From Pseudomonas graminis (GTDB lineage Bacteria; Pseudomonadota; Gammaproteobacteria; Pseudomonadales; Pseudomonadaceae), in assembly GCF_002093745.1 (NCBI RefSeq), contig NZ_MTSB01000008.1, forward strand, positions 224,784 to 288,783: a stretch of DNA of 64,000 nt. The letters run 5' to 3'. Of the stretch, positions 54,705-63,450 are shown piece by piece (the stretch's first letter is position 1; every line of letters begins with the position of its first letter). The position numbers and the translations under genes are program-made. Under the pieces are notes generated by a model. The model was given only the letters and a program-made list of their open reading frames with translations, did not search any database and had not been told where the DNA came from.

Positions 54705-55436
54705 ATGCAGTTGTCTAGACAAGCTGGTCCGATGTACCGCGAACTTGCCAACACGTTGCGCGAGGAACTGGCCCGTTATCAGCCTGGCGACTTTCTGCCC
54801 GCCGAGTTTCAACTGGCCGAGCGCTTCAGCGTCAACCGCCACACCATCCGCCGTGCGGTGGATGAACTGGTGCGCGAGGGCAGCGTATTGCGCCGTCAGG
54901 GCAAGGGCACTCAAGTGCTGGAGCGCCCGTTGATTTATCCGATGCAGGCCGACAGCGCCTACAGCAAGTCATGGTCGGCGCAAGGGCTGGGGGTAGAGGC
55001 GATTCTGTTGCAGCGCCGCGAATGCCTGGCCAGCGCTGAAGACGCGTTGCACCTGGGGCTGGAAGAGCAGGCGCCGCTGATCGAGCTACAGACCTTGCGC
55101 AAGCTGGACGGTCAGGCGGTCAGCCTGATCTTTCACCGCTACAGCGCCCGGTACAGCGGGTTGCTGGCCGATTACCGCAGTGGCTCGGTGCGTCAGTACC
55201 TGGCCGAGCGCGAGCTGCCGTTGCGTCGTGTGCAAAGCCTGATTGGCGCGCGACTGCCGTCCCGAGAAGAAGCCGGATGGCTGTTGATGCCCCGGCACAT
55301 GCCTGCGCTGACGGTGTTGACCGTGTCCTGCGATGCGTCCGGGCAGCCGGTGGAGCTGTCCCGCTCGGTCAGCCGCGCCGACCGCTTCCAGTACCAAGTA
55401 ACGACGCCTTTAGCGACCCCTATCAAGACGACCTGA
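54705..55436 (+). CDS. phnF: GntR-family regulator of phosphonate genes
   Basis: A 243-residue GntR/HutC-type regulator. The winged helix (about 8-72) includes PAEFQLAERFSVNRHTIRRA and RRQGKGTQVLERP; the UTRA ligand domain (about 90-240) ends with SVSRADRFQYQV. Its place between transporter and C-P lyase genes matches PhnF. ATG 54705 has no ribosome binding site directly upstream. A well-placed AGAGGGG instead serves ATG 54686, whose frame enters a run of seven T residues (54694-54700) and would join phnF only after a one-base shift. ATG 54705 gives the length and N-terminus expected for the family. Confidence 0.92.
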   Translation: MQLSRQAGPMYRELANTLREELARYQPGDFLPAEFQLAERFSVNRHTIRRAVDELVREGSVLRRQGKGTQVLERPLIYPMQADSAYSKSWSAQGLGVEAILLQRRECLASAEDALHLGLEEQAPLIELQTLRKLDGQAVSLIFHRYSARYSGLLADYRSGSVRQYLAERELPLRRVQSLIGARLPSREEAGWLLMPRHMPALTVLTVSCDASGQPVELSRSVSRADRFQYQVTTPLATPIKTT

Positions 55437-55450
55437 CACCGAGGTGTGCC

Positions 55451-55915
55451 ATGCAGACAACTCCCGAAACAGCGGCGCGTCAGCGCTGGATGAGCGTACT
55501 GGCTCGCGCCCATGTCGATGAACCGAGCCGCGCGCAGTTGAACCTTCATGAAGCGGCGCTGCGTGACACCGAATACCAGATGATCCGCGCGCCCGAGATC
55601 GGCATGACGCTGGTACGCGGCCGTATGGGCGGCACCGGTTCGGCTTTCAATCTGGGTGAGATGAGCGTCACGCGTTGTGTGGTCCGTCTGGCTGACGGTC
55701 GCACCGGTTACAGCTACCTGGCCGGGCGCGACAAGCGCCACGCCGAACTGGCCGCTCTGGCTGACGCGCATCTGCAGGGCGCACAGCAGGCCTGGTGGCT
55801 GACCGAACTGATCGAACCGCTGGCGCAGGCGCAAGCCGTGCGCCGTGAACGCAAGGATGCTGAAACCGCTGCGACCAAAGTGGAATTCTTTACCCTGGTC
55901 CGAGGAGAAGACTGA
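55451..55915 (+). CDS. phnG: C-P lyase core subunit PhnG
   Basis: A 154-residue subunit of the PhnGHIJ C-P lyase core complex, needed with PhnI to transfer the phosphonate onto ATP, forming ribose triphosphate phosphonate. It has the family segments QRWMSVLARA, RAPEIGMTLVRGRMGGTGSA, FNLGEMSVTRCVVRL and DKRHAELAALADA. ATG 55451 follows GAGGTG, 14 bases after phnF. It overlaps phnH by one base (TGATG). Confidence 0.96.
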   Translation: MQTTPETAARQRWMSVLARAHVDEPSRAQLNLHEAALRDTEYQMIRAPEIGMTLVRGRMGGTGSAFNLGEMSVTRCVVRLADGRTGYSYLAGRDKRHAELAALADAHLQGAQQAWWLTELIEPLAQAQAVRRERKDAETAATKVEFFTLVRGED

Positions 55916-56511
55916 TGAACGCCGCTCTTCTGCAACCTGCTTTCACCGATCCTGTACTGGACGCCCAACGCAGTTTCCGGGTGGCGCTCAAAGCGCTGGC
56001 CGGTCCCGGTGTGATTCAGGCCCTGCCAGCCCCGCATCAGCCCCCGGCGTTGCAAGGGCTGGACAGCGCGACCCATGCGCTGTGCCTGGCATTACTGGAC
56101 CTGGACACGCCTGTCTGGCTTGCGCCCGCATTCGACACGCCGGCGATCCGCGCCAATATCGCCTTTCATTGCGGCAGCCCGATGGTGGCGGAGCGACAAG
56201 CTGCCCGCTTTGCGCTGCTCGATGCGACGGCGGCTCAGGACCTCGACGGTTTCGATATTGGCAATGACCGCTACCCGGATCAGTCCTGCACCTTGCTGAT
56301 CCAGTTGCCGAGCCTCGAAGGCGGGCGGTCAATGAGCTGCACAGGCCCTGGCATCGAGCGACAAAACCGCGTGACCTTGCCGCTGGACGACGGGTTCTGG
56401 GCCGCGCGTGACTCGCGTAACGAATTCCCGTGCGGGCTGGATATGTTCTTTCTGTCGGGCAACCAGATGCTCGGCCTGCCACGCAGTACGCGCGTGAAGG
56501 AGTGTGTCTGA
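55915..56511 (+). CDS. phnH: C-P lyase core subunit PhnH
   Basis: A 198-residue PhnH, a PLP-fold-related structural subunit of the C-P lyase core complex without its own known catalytic site. Recognisable segments are FTDPVLDAQRSFRVALKALA at the N-terminus, TWLxPA-like LDTPVWLAPAFDTPA, and the C-terminal FPCGLDMFFLSG. It is translationally coupled to phnG and to phnI, each with a one-base stop/start overlap. The length is typical for the family. Confidence 0.96.
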   Translation: MNAALLQPAFTDPVLDAQRSFRVALKALAGPGVIQALPAPHQPPALQGLDSATHALCLALLDLDTPVWLAPAFDTPAIRANIAFHCGSPMVAERQAARFALLDATAAQDLDGFDIGNDRYPDQSCTLLIQLPSLEGGRSMSCTGPGIERQNRVTLPLDDGFWAARDSRNEFPCGLDMFFLSGNQMLGLPRSTRVKECV

Positions 56512-57590
56512 TGTACGTAGCCGTCAAGGGTGGCGAACAGGCCATCGATAACGCCCACCGTCTGCTGGCCAACAGGCGCCGTGGCGATACAGACACTGCC
56601 GAGCTTGATGTCGCGCAGGTCCTTCAGCAGTTGCCACTCGCGGTTGCGCGGGTCATGAGCGAAGGCTCGCTGTACGACCCGCAACTGGCCGCGCTGGCGA
56701 TCAAGCAGTCGGCCGGGGACCTGGTTGAAGCGATTTTTCTGCTGCGTGCCTACCGCACGACCCTGACGCGCTTCTGCGCCAGCCTGCCCATCGACACCTC
56801 GAACATGCAGCTCAACCGACGCTTGTCAGCCACCTTCAAGGACCTGCCGGGCGGTCAATTGCTGGGGCCGACCTTTGATTACACCCATCGCCTGCTGGAT
56901 TTCACCTTGCTGGCCGAAGGCGAGCATCCTCAGCCGAACGTCGACCCGCAAGCCACGCTAGAGCCTTGCCCGCGTGTGCTGGGTTTGCTGGCCAAAGAAG
57001 GGTTGATGAAGCCTGAAGTCGATGACGGCGAGCGCGTGGCGGACATTACCCGCGAACCGCTTGAATATCCCGCCAGCCGTGCCCAGCGTTTACAGGCCCT
57101 GGCGCGGGGCGATGAAGGTTTTCTGCTGGCCTTGGGGTATTCCACCCAGCGCGGCTACGGCCGCAATCACCCGTTCGCCGGGGAAATCCGCATCGGCGCG
57201 GTCGATGTCTGGATCGAGCCCGAAGAGCTGGGCTTTCCGATCCTGATCGGCGAGATCGACATCACCGAGTGCGAGATGGTTAATCAGTTTGTCGGCTCGG
57301 CCAGCGAACCGGCGCAATTTACCCGGGGTTATGGCCTGGCATTCGGCAATGCAGAGCGCAAGGCGATGGGCATGGCGCTGGTGGACCGTTCATTGCGCGC
57401 CGAGGAGTTCAACGAAGAAATCCGCTCGCCCGCCCAGCAGGAAGAGTTTGTCCTGGCGCATTGCGACAACGTTGAAGCCGCAGGCTTTGTCTCGCACCTG
57501 AAACTGCCGCATTACGTGGATTTCCAGTCCGAACTGGAGCTGATCCGCAAGTTGCGCAAATCCGGCCCGAACGGGGAGAACGACCAATGA
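56511..57590 (+). CDS. phnI: C-P lyase core subunit PhnI
   Basis: A 359-residue PhnI. It is the nucleosidase subunit that, with PhnG, H and L, displaces adenine from ATP by phosphonate. The N-terminus MYVAVKGGEQAIDNAHRLL is highly characteristic. Later family blocks are LLRAYRTTLTRFCASLP, ALGYSTQRGYGRNHPFAGE and IGEIDITECEMVNQF. ATG 56511 overlaps the phnH stop by one base, and the end overlaps phnJ by four bases. Length and motifs indicate an intact gene. Confidence 0.97.
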   Translation: MYVAVKGGEQAIDNAHRLLANRRRGDTDTAELDVAQVLQQLPLAVARVMSEGSLYDPQLAALAIKQSAGDLVEAIFLLRAYRTTLTRFCASLPIDTSNMQLNRRLSATFKDLPGGQLLGPTFDYTHRLLDFTLLAEGEHPQPNVDPQATLEPCPRVLGLLAKEGLMKPEVDDGERVADITREPLEYPASRAQRLQALARGDEGFLLALGYSTQRGYGRNHPFAGEIRIGAVDVWIEPEELGFPILIGEIDITECEMVNQFVGSASEPAQFTRGYGLAFGNAERKAMGMALVDRSLRAEEFNEEIRSPAQQEEFVLAHCDNVEAAGFVSHLKLPHYVDFQSELELIRKLRKSGPNGENDQ

Positions 57591-58459
57591 GCACCACACA
57601 GCAACGACCTGCACGAGACGAGGCGTACAACTTCGCTTATCTGGACGAGCAGACCAAACGCATGATTCGGCGTGGGCTGCTTAAGGCGGTGGCGATCCCC
57701 GGTTATCAGGTGCCGTTTGGCGGGCGCGAAATGCCGCTGCCTTATGGTTGGGGCACCGGTGGTATGCAATTGACGGCCACCATTCTCGGCGACGATGACG
57801 TGCTCAAGGTAATTGATCAGGGCGCTGACGACACCACCAATGCGGTGTCCATCAGGCGATTTTTCGCTCGCACGGCGGGCATTGCCACCACCGAGCGCAC
57901 CCCGGAAGCCACCGTGATCCAGACCCGCCACCGGATTCCGGAAACACTCCTGCACGCCGATCAGATTCTGGTGTTTCAGGTGCCGATTCCCGAGCCGTTG
58001 CGTTTCATCGAGCCCTCGGAAACCGAGACCCGCACCATGCATGCGCTGGATGATTACGGCGTCATGCACGTCAAACTCTACGAAGACATCGCCACCTTTG
58101 GCCACATCGCCACCAGTTACGCCTACCCGGTGATGGTCGATGAGCGGTACGTGATGGACCCGTCGCCGATTCCGAAATTCGACAACCCCAAGCTGCACAT
58201 GAGCCCGGCGTTGATGCTGTTCGGGGCCGGACGTGAGAAACGCCTGTACGCCGTACCGCCGTTTACGCAGGTGGTGAGTCTGGACTTTGAAGACCACCCG
58301 TTTGAAGTGCAGCGTTGGGAACAGTGTTGCGCCATCTGCGGTAGCCACGATTCCTTCCTCGACGAACTGATTCTCGATGACGCGGGCACCCAGAGCTTTG
58401 TCTGTTCCGACACCGATTACTGCGCCCAGCGCGTCAAACAGCAGGAGAACGCCCGATGA
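57587..58459 (+). CDS. phnJ: C-P lyase catalytic subunit PhnJ (radical SAM)
   Basis: A 290-residue radical-SAM enzyme that cleaves the carbon-phosphorus bond of ribose phosphate phosphonate, releasing the alkane (methane from methylphosphonate). The unusual cluster pattern Cx2Cx21Cx5C is complete: Cys248, Cys251, Cys273 and Cys279 (CAICGSHDSF, then FVCSDTDYC). The last Cys is the proposed thiyl-radical residue. The N-terminus has NFAYLDEQTKRMIRRGLLKA, and the glycine loop proposed to carry the radical is within PLPYGWGTGGMQLT. Coupled by ATGA overlaps to phnI and phnK. Confidence 0.97.
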   Translation: MSTTQQRPARDEAYNFAYLDEQTKRMIRRGLLKAVAIPGYQVPFGGREMPLPYGWGTGGMQLTATILGDDDVLKVIDQGADDTTNAVSIRRFFARTAGIATTERTPEATVIQTRHRIPETLLHADQILVFQVPIPEPLRFIEPSETETRTMHALDDYGVMHVKLYEDIATFGHIATSYAYPVMVDERYVMDPSPIPKFDNPKLHMSPALMLFGAGREKRLYAVPPFTQVVSLDFEDHPFEVQRWEQCCAICGSHDSFLDELILDDAGTQSFVCSDTDYCAQRVKQQENAR

Positions 58460-59277
58460 TCAGCGCTCTTTCATTGAGTCCCGAGGGTGAGCGCCAGGCC
58501 GAACCTGCGCAGCCGCTGCTCAAGGTCCGCGGGCTGACCCGCCTGTACGGTGTGCAGAAGGGCTGTCAGGACGTCAGTTTTGACCTGTATCCCGGCGAGG
58601 TGCTGGGTATCGTTGGCGAGTCCGGCTCAGGCAAGTCCACCTTGCTGTCGCTGCTGAGCGGGCGCTGCCCGCCGGATCGCGGCAGCATCGGGTATCGCGG
58701 CAAACAGGGCGACTGGCTCGACCTGTACAGCGCCAGCGAGGCGCAGCGTCGCACATTACTGCGCACCGAGTGGGGGTTTGTCGAGCAGAACCCGCGCGAT
58801 GGTTTGCGCATGGGCGTGTCGGCCGGGGCCAACATCGGCGAGCGCCTGATGGCTCAGGGCGTGCGCAATTATCAGCAATTGCGCGGCGCGGCGGTGGACT
58901 GGCTGACCCAGGTGGAAATCGATCCGCAACGTGTCGATGACCTGCCGCGCACGTTCTCCGGTGGCATGCAGCAGCGCCTGCAAATTGCCCGCAATCTGGT
59001 CTCCAGCCCGAGGCTGGTGTTCATGGACGAACCTACCGGCGGGCTGGACGTGTCGGTGCAGGCGCGCTTGCTCGACCTGTTGCGCGGGCTGGTTCGGGAG
59101 CTGGACCTGGCGGTGGTCATCGTCACCCATGACCTGGCGGTCGCGCGGTTGCTGGCGGATCGATTGATGGTGATGCGCCGTTCGGAAGTGGTGGAAAGCG
59201 GGCTCACCGATCAGATCCTCGATGACCCGCAGCATCCGTATTCGCAACTGCTGGTGTCTTCGGTACTGCAGCCATGA
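58456..59277 (+). CDS. phnK: C-P lyase ABC-type ATPase PhnK
   Basis: A 273-residue ABC-type ATPase that docks on the PhnGHIJ core and remodels it; it is not a transporter ATPase. Motifs: Walker [15 protein letters not shown] (near residue 55), Q-loop VEQNPRDGLRMGVSAG, signature FSGGMQQRLQIARNL, Walker B LVFMDEPTGGLDVSVQ and the switch His in VTHDLAVARLLAD. The pattern GLDVSVQARLLDLLR is as in dipeptide-type ATPases and PhnK. Coupled to phnJ by a four-base overlap. Confidence 0.96.
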   Translation: MISALSLSPEGERQAEPAQPLLKVRGLTRLYGVQKGCQDVSFDLYPGEVLGIVGESGSGKSTLLSLLSGRCPPDRGSIGYRGKQGDWLDLYSASEAQRRTLLRTEWGFVEQNPRDGLRMGVSAGANIGERLMAQGVRNYQQLRGAAVDWLTQVEIDPQRVDDLPRTFSGGMQQRLQIARNLVSSPRLVFMDEPTGGLDVSVQARLLDLLRGLVRELDLAVVIVTHDLAVARLLADRLMVMRRSEVVESGLTDQILDDPQHPYSQLLVSSVLQP

Positions 59278-59309
59278 ACCGCCCATTCCCTGTAGAAGAG
59301 GTGAACCCG

Positions 59310-60026
59310 ATGAGCACATTGATCGAGGTCCGCGACCTGTCGAAAACCTTCACCCTGCATCAGCACAACGGCGTGGTCCTGAATGTGTTGCGTGGCCTCA
59401 ACTTCTCGGTGCGCAGTGGCGAATGCCTGGTGCTCAGCGGGCAGTCCGGCGCGGGCAAAAGCACGCTGCTGCGCACCTTGTACGGCAATTACCTGCCCGC
59501 TGCCGGGAGTATTCGTGTGCAGCACGAGGGCGGACAGGTCGAGCTGGTCGGCGCCACACCGCGCCAGGTGCTGGAGGTGCGCCGCAAGACGCTGGGCTAC
59601 GTCAGCCAGTTTCTGCGGGTCATCCCGCGTGTCTCCAGCCTGGATGTGTTGATGGAGCCTGCACTGTCGCGAGGCTGGTCCCGCGAGCAGGCGCAGGAGC
59701 GTGCGCAAGCGCTACTGACCCGTCTGAACATCCCCCAGCGCTTGTGGCCGCTGGCGCCCAGTACGTTCTCTGGCGGCGAGCAACAACGTATCAACATTGC
59801 CCGGGCGTTCATGGTGCCCTGGCCAGTGCTGTTACTCGACGAGCCAACCGCTTCGCTGGATGACGCCAACCGTCAGGTTGTACTCGCACTGATCAGTGAG
59901 GCCAAACAGGCCGGCGCGGCTTTGATTGGCATCTTTCATGACCGAGACGCTCGTGAATCGGTCGCCAACCGTCAACTCGACATGACCCCGGTGGACCTCA
60001 CCGCCAAGGAGTTGCTGCAATGCTGA
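59310..60026 (+). CDS. phnL: C-P lyase ABC-type ATPase PhnL
   Basis: A 238-residue second ABC-type ATPase, needed with PhnGHI for phosphonate-ATP exchange and docking beside PhnK. Motifs: SKTFTLHQHNGVVLNVLRG at the start, Walker A GQSGAGKSTLLRTL, the family-typical SQFLRVIPRVSSLDVLMEPA, signature FSGGEQQRINIARAF, Walker B LLLDEPTASLDD and GIFHDRD. ATG 59310 is preferred because AGAGGTG lies six bases upstream and the protein then begins MSTLIEVRDL. The in-frame ATG 59274, overlapping the phnK stop, would add 12 residues and is possible. Confidence 0.95.
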   Translation: MSTLIEVRDLSKTFTLHQHNGVVLNVLRGLNFSVRSGECLVLSGQSGAGKSTLLRTLYGNYLPAAGSIRVQHEGGQVELVGATPRQVLEVRRKTLGYVSQFLRVIPRVSSLDVLMEPALSRGWSREQAQERAQALLTRLNIPQRLWPLAPSTFSGGEQQRINIARAFMVPWPVLLLDEPTASLDDANRQVVLALISEAKQAGAALIGIFHDRDARESVANRQLDMTPVDLTAKELLQC

Positions 60027-61165
60027 ACGAACAGATTTTCAGTAACGCCCGCGTGGTGACTGCCGAGCAGGTGTTCACCGGCACGGTCGTGGTCCGTGAT
60101 GGCCTGATTGCCGATGTACAGACAGGGCTCAGCCAATTGAGTCAGGCCCAGGACCTGCACGGGGATTTTCTGCTGCCGGGCCTGGTGGAATTGCACACCG
60201 ATAACCTGGAAAAGCACCTGGCACCGCGTCCCGGCGTCGACTGGCCGTCGATGTCGGCCGTAATCAGTCATGATGCGCAAATCGTCGCCGCAGGTATCAC
60301 CACGGTCTTCGACGCGCTGTCGATTGGTGACATCAATCCCAAGGGCAAGCGCATGCAGCAATTGCCCTCGATGCTGAAGGCTATTGCCGACGCCAGTGCC
60401 GCAGGGCTGACCCGCGCCGAGCACTTGCTGCACCTGCGTTGCGAGGTCAGCCATCCCGACACCCTGAGTGTGTTTCGCGATCTGGTGGGCCAGCCGCTGG
60501 TGCAACTGGTGTCGGTGATGGACCACGCACCCGGTCAGCGCCAGTTCGCGCTGGAGTCCAAGTACCGTGAATACTACATGGGCAAATACCACATGACTCA
60601 TGAGGAAATGGATGGCTTCATCATCGATCAGGTTGCCAATTCCATCGAATATGCTGACCGTTACCGCCGCGCCATCGTCGAGCTGTGCCTGGCGCGCGGG
60701 CTGTCGATTGCCAGCCACGATGACGCGACGATGGCTCACGTCGAGGAATCGGCGGGGTATGGCATGAACATCGCCGAGTTTCCGACCACTCTGGAAGCGG
60801 CCAAAGGCTGTCGCCAACTGGGCATGAGTGTGTTGATGGGTGCGCCGAACATCGTGCGTGGCGGCTCGCACTCCGGTAACGTGGCGGCAGCGTCGCTGGC
60901 GAGGGAAGGGCTGCTGGACATTCTTTCCAGCGATTATTATCCGGCCAGTCTTCTGCAGGCGGCATTCATGCTGGCCGAGCAAGACAATGCGTGCGACTTG
61001 CCGCAGGCGGTCAACATGGTCAGCCGCACCCCGGCCAATGCAGCCGGGCTGGCGGATCGCGGTGAAATTCGTGTCGGTCTGCGCGCCGATCTGATTAAGG
61101 CGCGCACTCATGGAAACCTGCCGGTTATCGACAAGGTCTGGCGACAAGGCAAGAGGGTGTTTTGA
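60020..61165 (+). CDS. phnM: Ribose triphosphate phosphonate diphosphohydrolase PhnM
   Basis: A 381-residue amidohydrolase-superfamily enzyme that removes pyrophosphate from ribose 1-phosphonate 5-triphosphate. The zinc motif is in LPGLVELHTDNLEKHLAPRP, with further ligands in VSVMDHAPGQRQF and IASHDDATMAH. The C-terminus contains LASREGL-like segment SLAREGLLDILSSDYYP and GEIRVGLRADLIKA. It overlaps phnL by seven bases and phnN by one. All expected ligands are present, so the enzyme should be active. Confidence 0.96.
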   Translation: MLNEQIFSNARVVTAEQVFTGTVVVRDGLIADVQTGLSQLSQAQDLHGDFLLPGLVELHTDNLEKHLAPRPGVDWPSMSAVISHDAQIVAAGITTVFDALSIGDINPKGKRMQQLPSMLKAIADASAAGLTRAEHLLHLRCEVSHPDTLSVFRDLVGQPLVQLVSVMDHAPGQRQFALESKYREYYMGKYHMTHEEMDGFIIDQVANSIEYADRYRRAIVELCLARGLSIASHDDATMAHVEESAGYGMNIAEFPTTLEAAKGCRQLGMSVLMGAPNIVRGGSHSGNVAAASLAREGLLDILSSDYYPASLLQAAFMLAEQDNACDLPQAVNMVSRTPANAAGLADRGEIRVGLRADLIKARTHGNLPVIDKVWRQGKRVF

Positions 61166-61731
61166 TGGTTGGCAGGTTGATCTATCTCATCGGGCCATCC
61201 GGTTCAGGCAAGGACAGCCTGCTGGATGCTGCCCGGGAAACCCTGGCGCGACGCGGTTGCCGGGTGGTTCGACGGGTAATCACACGCTCCGCCGAAGCGG
61301 TGGGCGAGGCGGCGCAGGCGGTGACTGTCGAACAGTTCGAGCAGATGCGTGAGCGGGGTTCGTTCGCGTTGAGCTGGCAAGCCAATGGCCTGCACTACGG
61401 GATTCCCATCGAGATCGATCAATGGCTGCTGGAAGGCCATGACGTGCTGATCAACGGTTCCCGGGCGCACCTGCAAAAGGCGCAAATGCGCTATCCGAAC
61501 CTGCTGGCCGTGTTGCTGACGGTCAAGCAGGACGTGTTGCGTCAGCGCCTGCTGGCGCGCAATCGCGAAACCCTCCCGGAGATCGAGGAACGGCTGGAGC
61601 GCAATACGCGCTTTACCGGTGACCTGCTGGCCACCAGTCCGCAGGTGTTTCCGCTGGACAACTCCGGCGATCTGCAACAGACCGTCGCCACCCTGATCGG
61701 CTTGCTGGACAAGCGTCACGCATGCGCCTGA
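61165..61731 (+). CDS. phnN: Ribose 1,5-bisphosphate phosphokinase
   Basis: A 188-residue guanylate-kinase-like enzyme that makes phosphoribosyl pyrophosphate from ribose 1,5-bisphosphate, the product left after C-P cleavage and PhnP. The Walker A motif GPSGSGKDSLLDAA is at residue 10. RVITRSAEAVGE and SFALSWQANGLHYGIP match the kinase core. The lid region is RLLARNRETLPEIEERLER. ATG 61165 overlaps the phnM stop (TGATG). The 3' end overlaps phnP by 10 bases. Confidence 0.95.
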   Translation: MVGRLIYLIGPSGSGKDSLLDAARETLARRGCRVVRRVITRSAEAVGEAAQAVTVEQFEQMRERGSFALSWQANGLHYGIPIEIDQWLLEGHDVLINGSRAHLQKAQMRYPNLLAVLLTVKQDVLRQRLLARNRETLPEIEERLERNTRFTGDLLATSPQVFPLDNSGDLQQTVATLIGLLDKRHACA

Positions 61732-62471
61732 CGCTGCTGGGCACCGGTGATGCGCGCCAGGTGCCGGTTTACGGTTGCCGGTGCGTGGCGTGCCTGGCAG
61801 CGCGGGCCAATCATGACCTGCGACGCTTGCCCTGTAGCGCGCTGATCGAATGTGCCGACCAGCGCTGGTTGATCGACACCGGCCTGACTGACCTCACCGA
61901 GCGTTTTCCGCCGCACAGCCTGAGCGGTATTCTGCAGACCCACTACCACGCCGACCATGCGCAGGGCTTGCTGCATCTTCGCTGGGGTCACGGCTTGATC
62001 ATTCCGGTTCACGGCCCGGCGGACCCGGAAGGCCTGGCCGACCTCTACAAACACCCCGGCATTCTTGACTTCAGCCAGCCGTTTGCCGCCTTCGAAACCC
62101 GCGCCTTAGGCGCGTTGAAGGTTACAGCGCTGCCGCTGACGCACTCAAAGCCCACCTTTGGTTACCTGTTCGAAGGCGACGGGCAACGCGTGGCGTACCT
62201 GACCGACACCGTCGGCCTGCCCGACGCGACCTGCGAGTTTCTGCAACGCCAGCCGTTGGACGTGCTGATCCTCGACTGCTCCATGCCCCCACACCCCCAA
62301 CCGCCGCGAAATCACAATGACCTGACCCTGGCACTGGAAACCATTGACCAACTGCGACCGGGCAAGGCGGTGTTGACGCACATTGGCCATACGCTGGATG
62401 CGTGGTTGATGGAGTCGACGCAGCGGCTGCCAGATCATGTTTTGATAGGCCGGGACGGCATGTCGCTGTAA
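61722..62471 (+). CDS. phnP: Cyclic ribose phosphate phosphodiesterase PhnP
   Basis: A 249-residue metallo-beta-lactamase-fold phosphodiesterase that opens 5-phosphoribosyl 1,2-cyclic phosphate to ribose 1,5-bisphosphate. The N-terminal cysteine cluster (YGCRCVACLAARANHD) binds a structural zinc, and the catalytic metal motif is TGILQTHYHADHAQGL-like (QTHYHADHAQG). Further ligands are in LPLTHSKPTFGY, AYLTDTVGLPD and VLTHIGHTLDAW. It is the last gene of the operon. Downstream DNA changes to lower G+C. Confidence 0.96.
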   Translation: MRLTLLGTGDARQVPVYGCRCVACLAARANHDLRRLPCSALIECADQRWLIDTGLTDLTERFPPHSLSGILQTHYHADHAQGLLHLRWGHGLIIPVHGPADPEGLADLYKHPGILDFSQPFAAFETRALGALKVTALPLTHSKPTFGYLFEGDGQRVAYLTDTVGLPDATCEFLQRQPLDVLILDCSMPPHPQPPRNHNDLTLALETIDQLRPGKAVLTHIGHTLDAWLMESTQRLPDHVLIGRDGMSL

Positions 62472-62941
62472 TGCAAATACAAGCGCAAAAACGGGTCGCC
62501 GATTGGCCGTAACGATTAGGCTGATAGCGTTAATTCAAGAAAGCTAAGGCAGAGGGGCCGTAAAAGTTATGGTCCCGAGTCTAAATCAGTTAGCTGTTTT
62601 CGATGGCCAGTTCGAATGATTTGTTTGTGAACTGCTTGGCTAGAATAGCGAGTTGGTGTGGTGTCATTATTTTGCTGTGGCCTGTTCCTTGATCGGTGGC
62701 TCAATAGACGGTCCATTTTCTTCTGCGCTAGCTTGCAAAGCGTCAGTAGGTTCACATTTTACACGTTCATCAATAGCGTGGTGTTGTGTCTGTCTGTATG
62801 CCGTCATTATACATTTCATGGTTACTTCACAGGCGGATGATTTATTTTTTAATCATGCTGCCGAGTTTGGTGTTAGGGCTATTAAAGTTCGGCGCTGGCT
62901 ATTTTTAAGGGTGTTGTGTGATTCCGTTTTCCAAGGGCTTT
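62472..62941. other. Low-G+C intergenic stretch, no supported gene
   Basis: About 470 bases between phnP and the toxin-immunity pair. Short frames (up to 96 codons) lack ribosome binding sites and recognisable motifs. The composition shifts to AT-rich here, marking the boundary between core-like and acquired DNA. Confidence 0.5.
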
Positions 62942-62978
62942 AAGCGGCTCTTGCTCTTGATGAGGCAGGGAGCCGCTT
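62942..62978 (-). terminator. Hairpin terminator after immunity gene
   Basis: AAGCGGCTC (62942-62950) pairs with GAGCCGCTT (62970-62978) around a 19-base spacer, 11 bases after the stop of the minus-strand SMI1/KNR4 gene. Confidence 0.65.
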
Positions 62979-62988
62979 TAACAGTGAT

Positions 62989-63450
62989 CTATGAGTGGGC
63001 GGTTATTCTTTTGGCAAGGTATTCATAGAAATTCTCTGCGTATAAAATAGTTTTCCCAGACGGTATTTTCAAGAAAATCTGGCATTCGTTGTTTTTATAA
63101 GTGTCGTAGTTAAAAAAGAAAATCTCACCCAGGTCAGTTTTGCTGATGACCACTTTTTCCGGCGTTGTTGATTTGTTTTTCAGGCCGTTAATGTGCTGGA
63201 AGACAATGTCCCCTCCATTGATATCATCAAAATCCATTCCGTAAATGCTATAGATCTCTTCAGTGCCTACCTCTCCCCCAGCGTAATGACGCAGGAACCA
63301 TTTATAAGAATCAGGAAGTGGGTGGCCCAAACGCTGTTCAGCTTTCTTGATCCACTCGTCCGAGACAGCGTCGTCAGCTGTTCCAAATGCCGCCACGTCT
63401 TCATGTGCTTTAATAAGGCTTTCAACATCAGATGCTGTCAAATTGGTCAT
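62989..63450 (-). CDS. SMI1/KNR4 (SUKH) family immunity protein
   Basis: A 153-residue SUKH-superfamily protein. Typical elements are EQRLGHPLPDSYKWFLRHYA with the conserved Leu-Pro-x-x-Tyr/Phe segment, GGEVGTEEIYSIYGMDFDD, and GEIFFFNYDTYKNNECQI. SUKH proteins are frequent immunity partners of polymorphic toxins with nuclease domains. Here the ATG overlaps the stop codon of the upstream LHH nuclease gene by one base (TAATG), so the antidote is made with the toxin. It is cytoplasmic, with AT-rich codon use unlike the phn genes, and probably came with the toxin end. Confidence 0.9.
   Translation of the reverse strand: MTNLTASDVESLIKAHEDVAAFGTADDAVSDEWIKKAEQRLGHPLPDSYKWFLRHYAGGEVGTEEIYSIYGMDFDDINGGDIVFQHINGLKNKSTTPEKVVISKTDLGEIFFFNYDTYKNNECQIFLKIPSGKTILYAENFYEYLAKRITAHS

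Noticed and set aside
62653..62943. A 96-codon frame in the AT-rich gap after phnP.
   Set aside because: Cys- and hydrophobic-rich translation without a convincing start or family. More likely non-coding.
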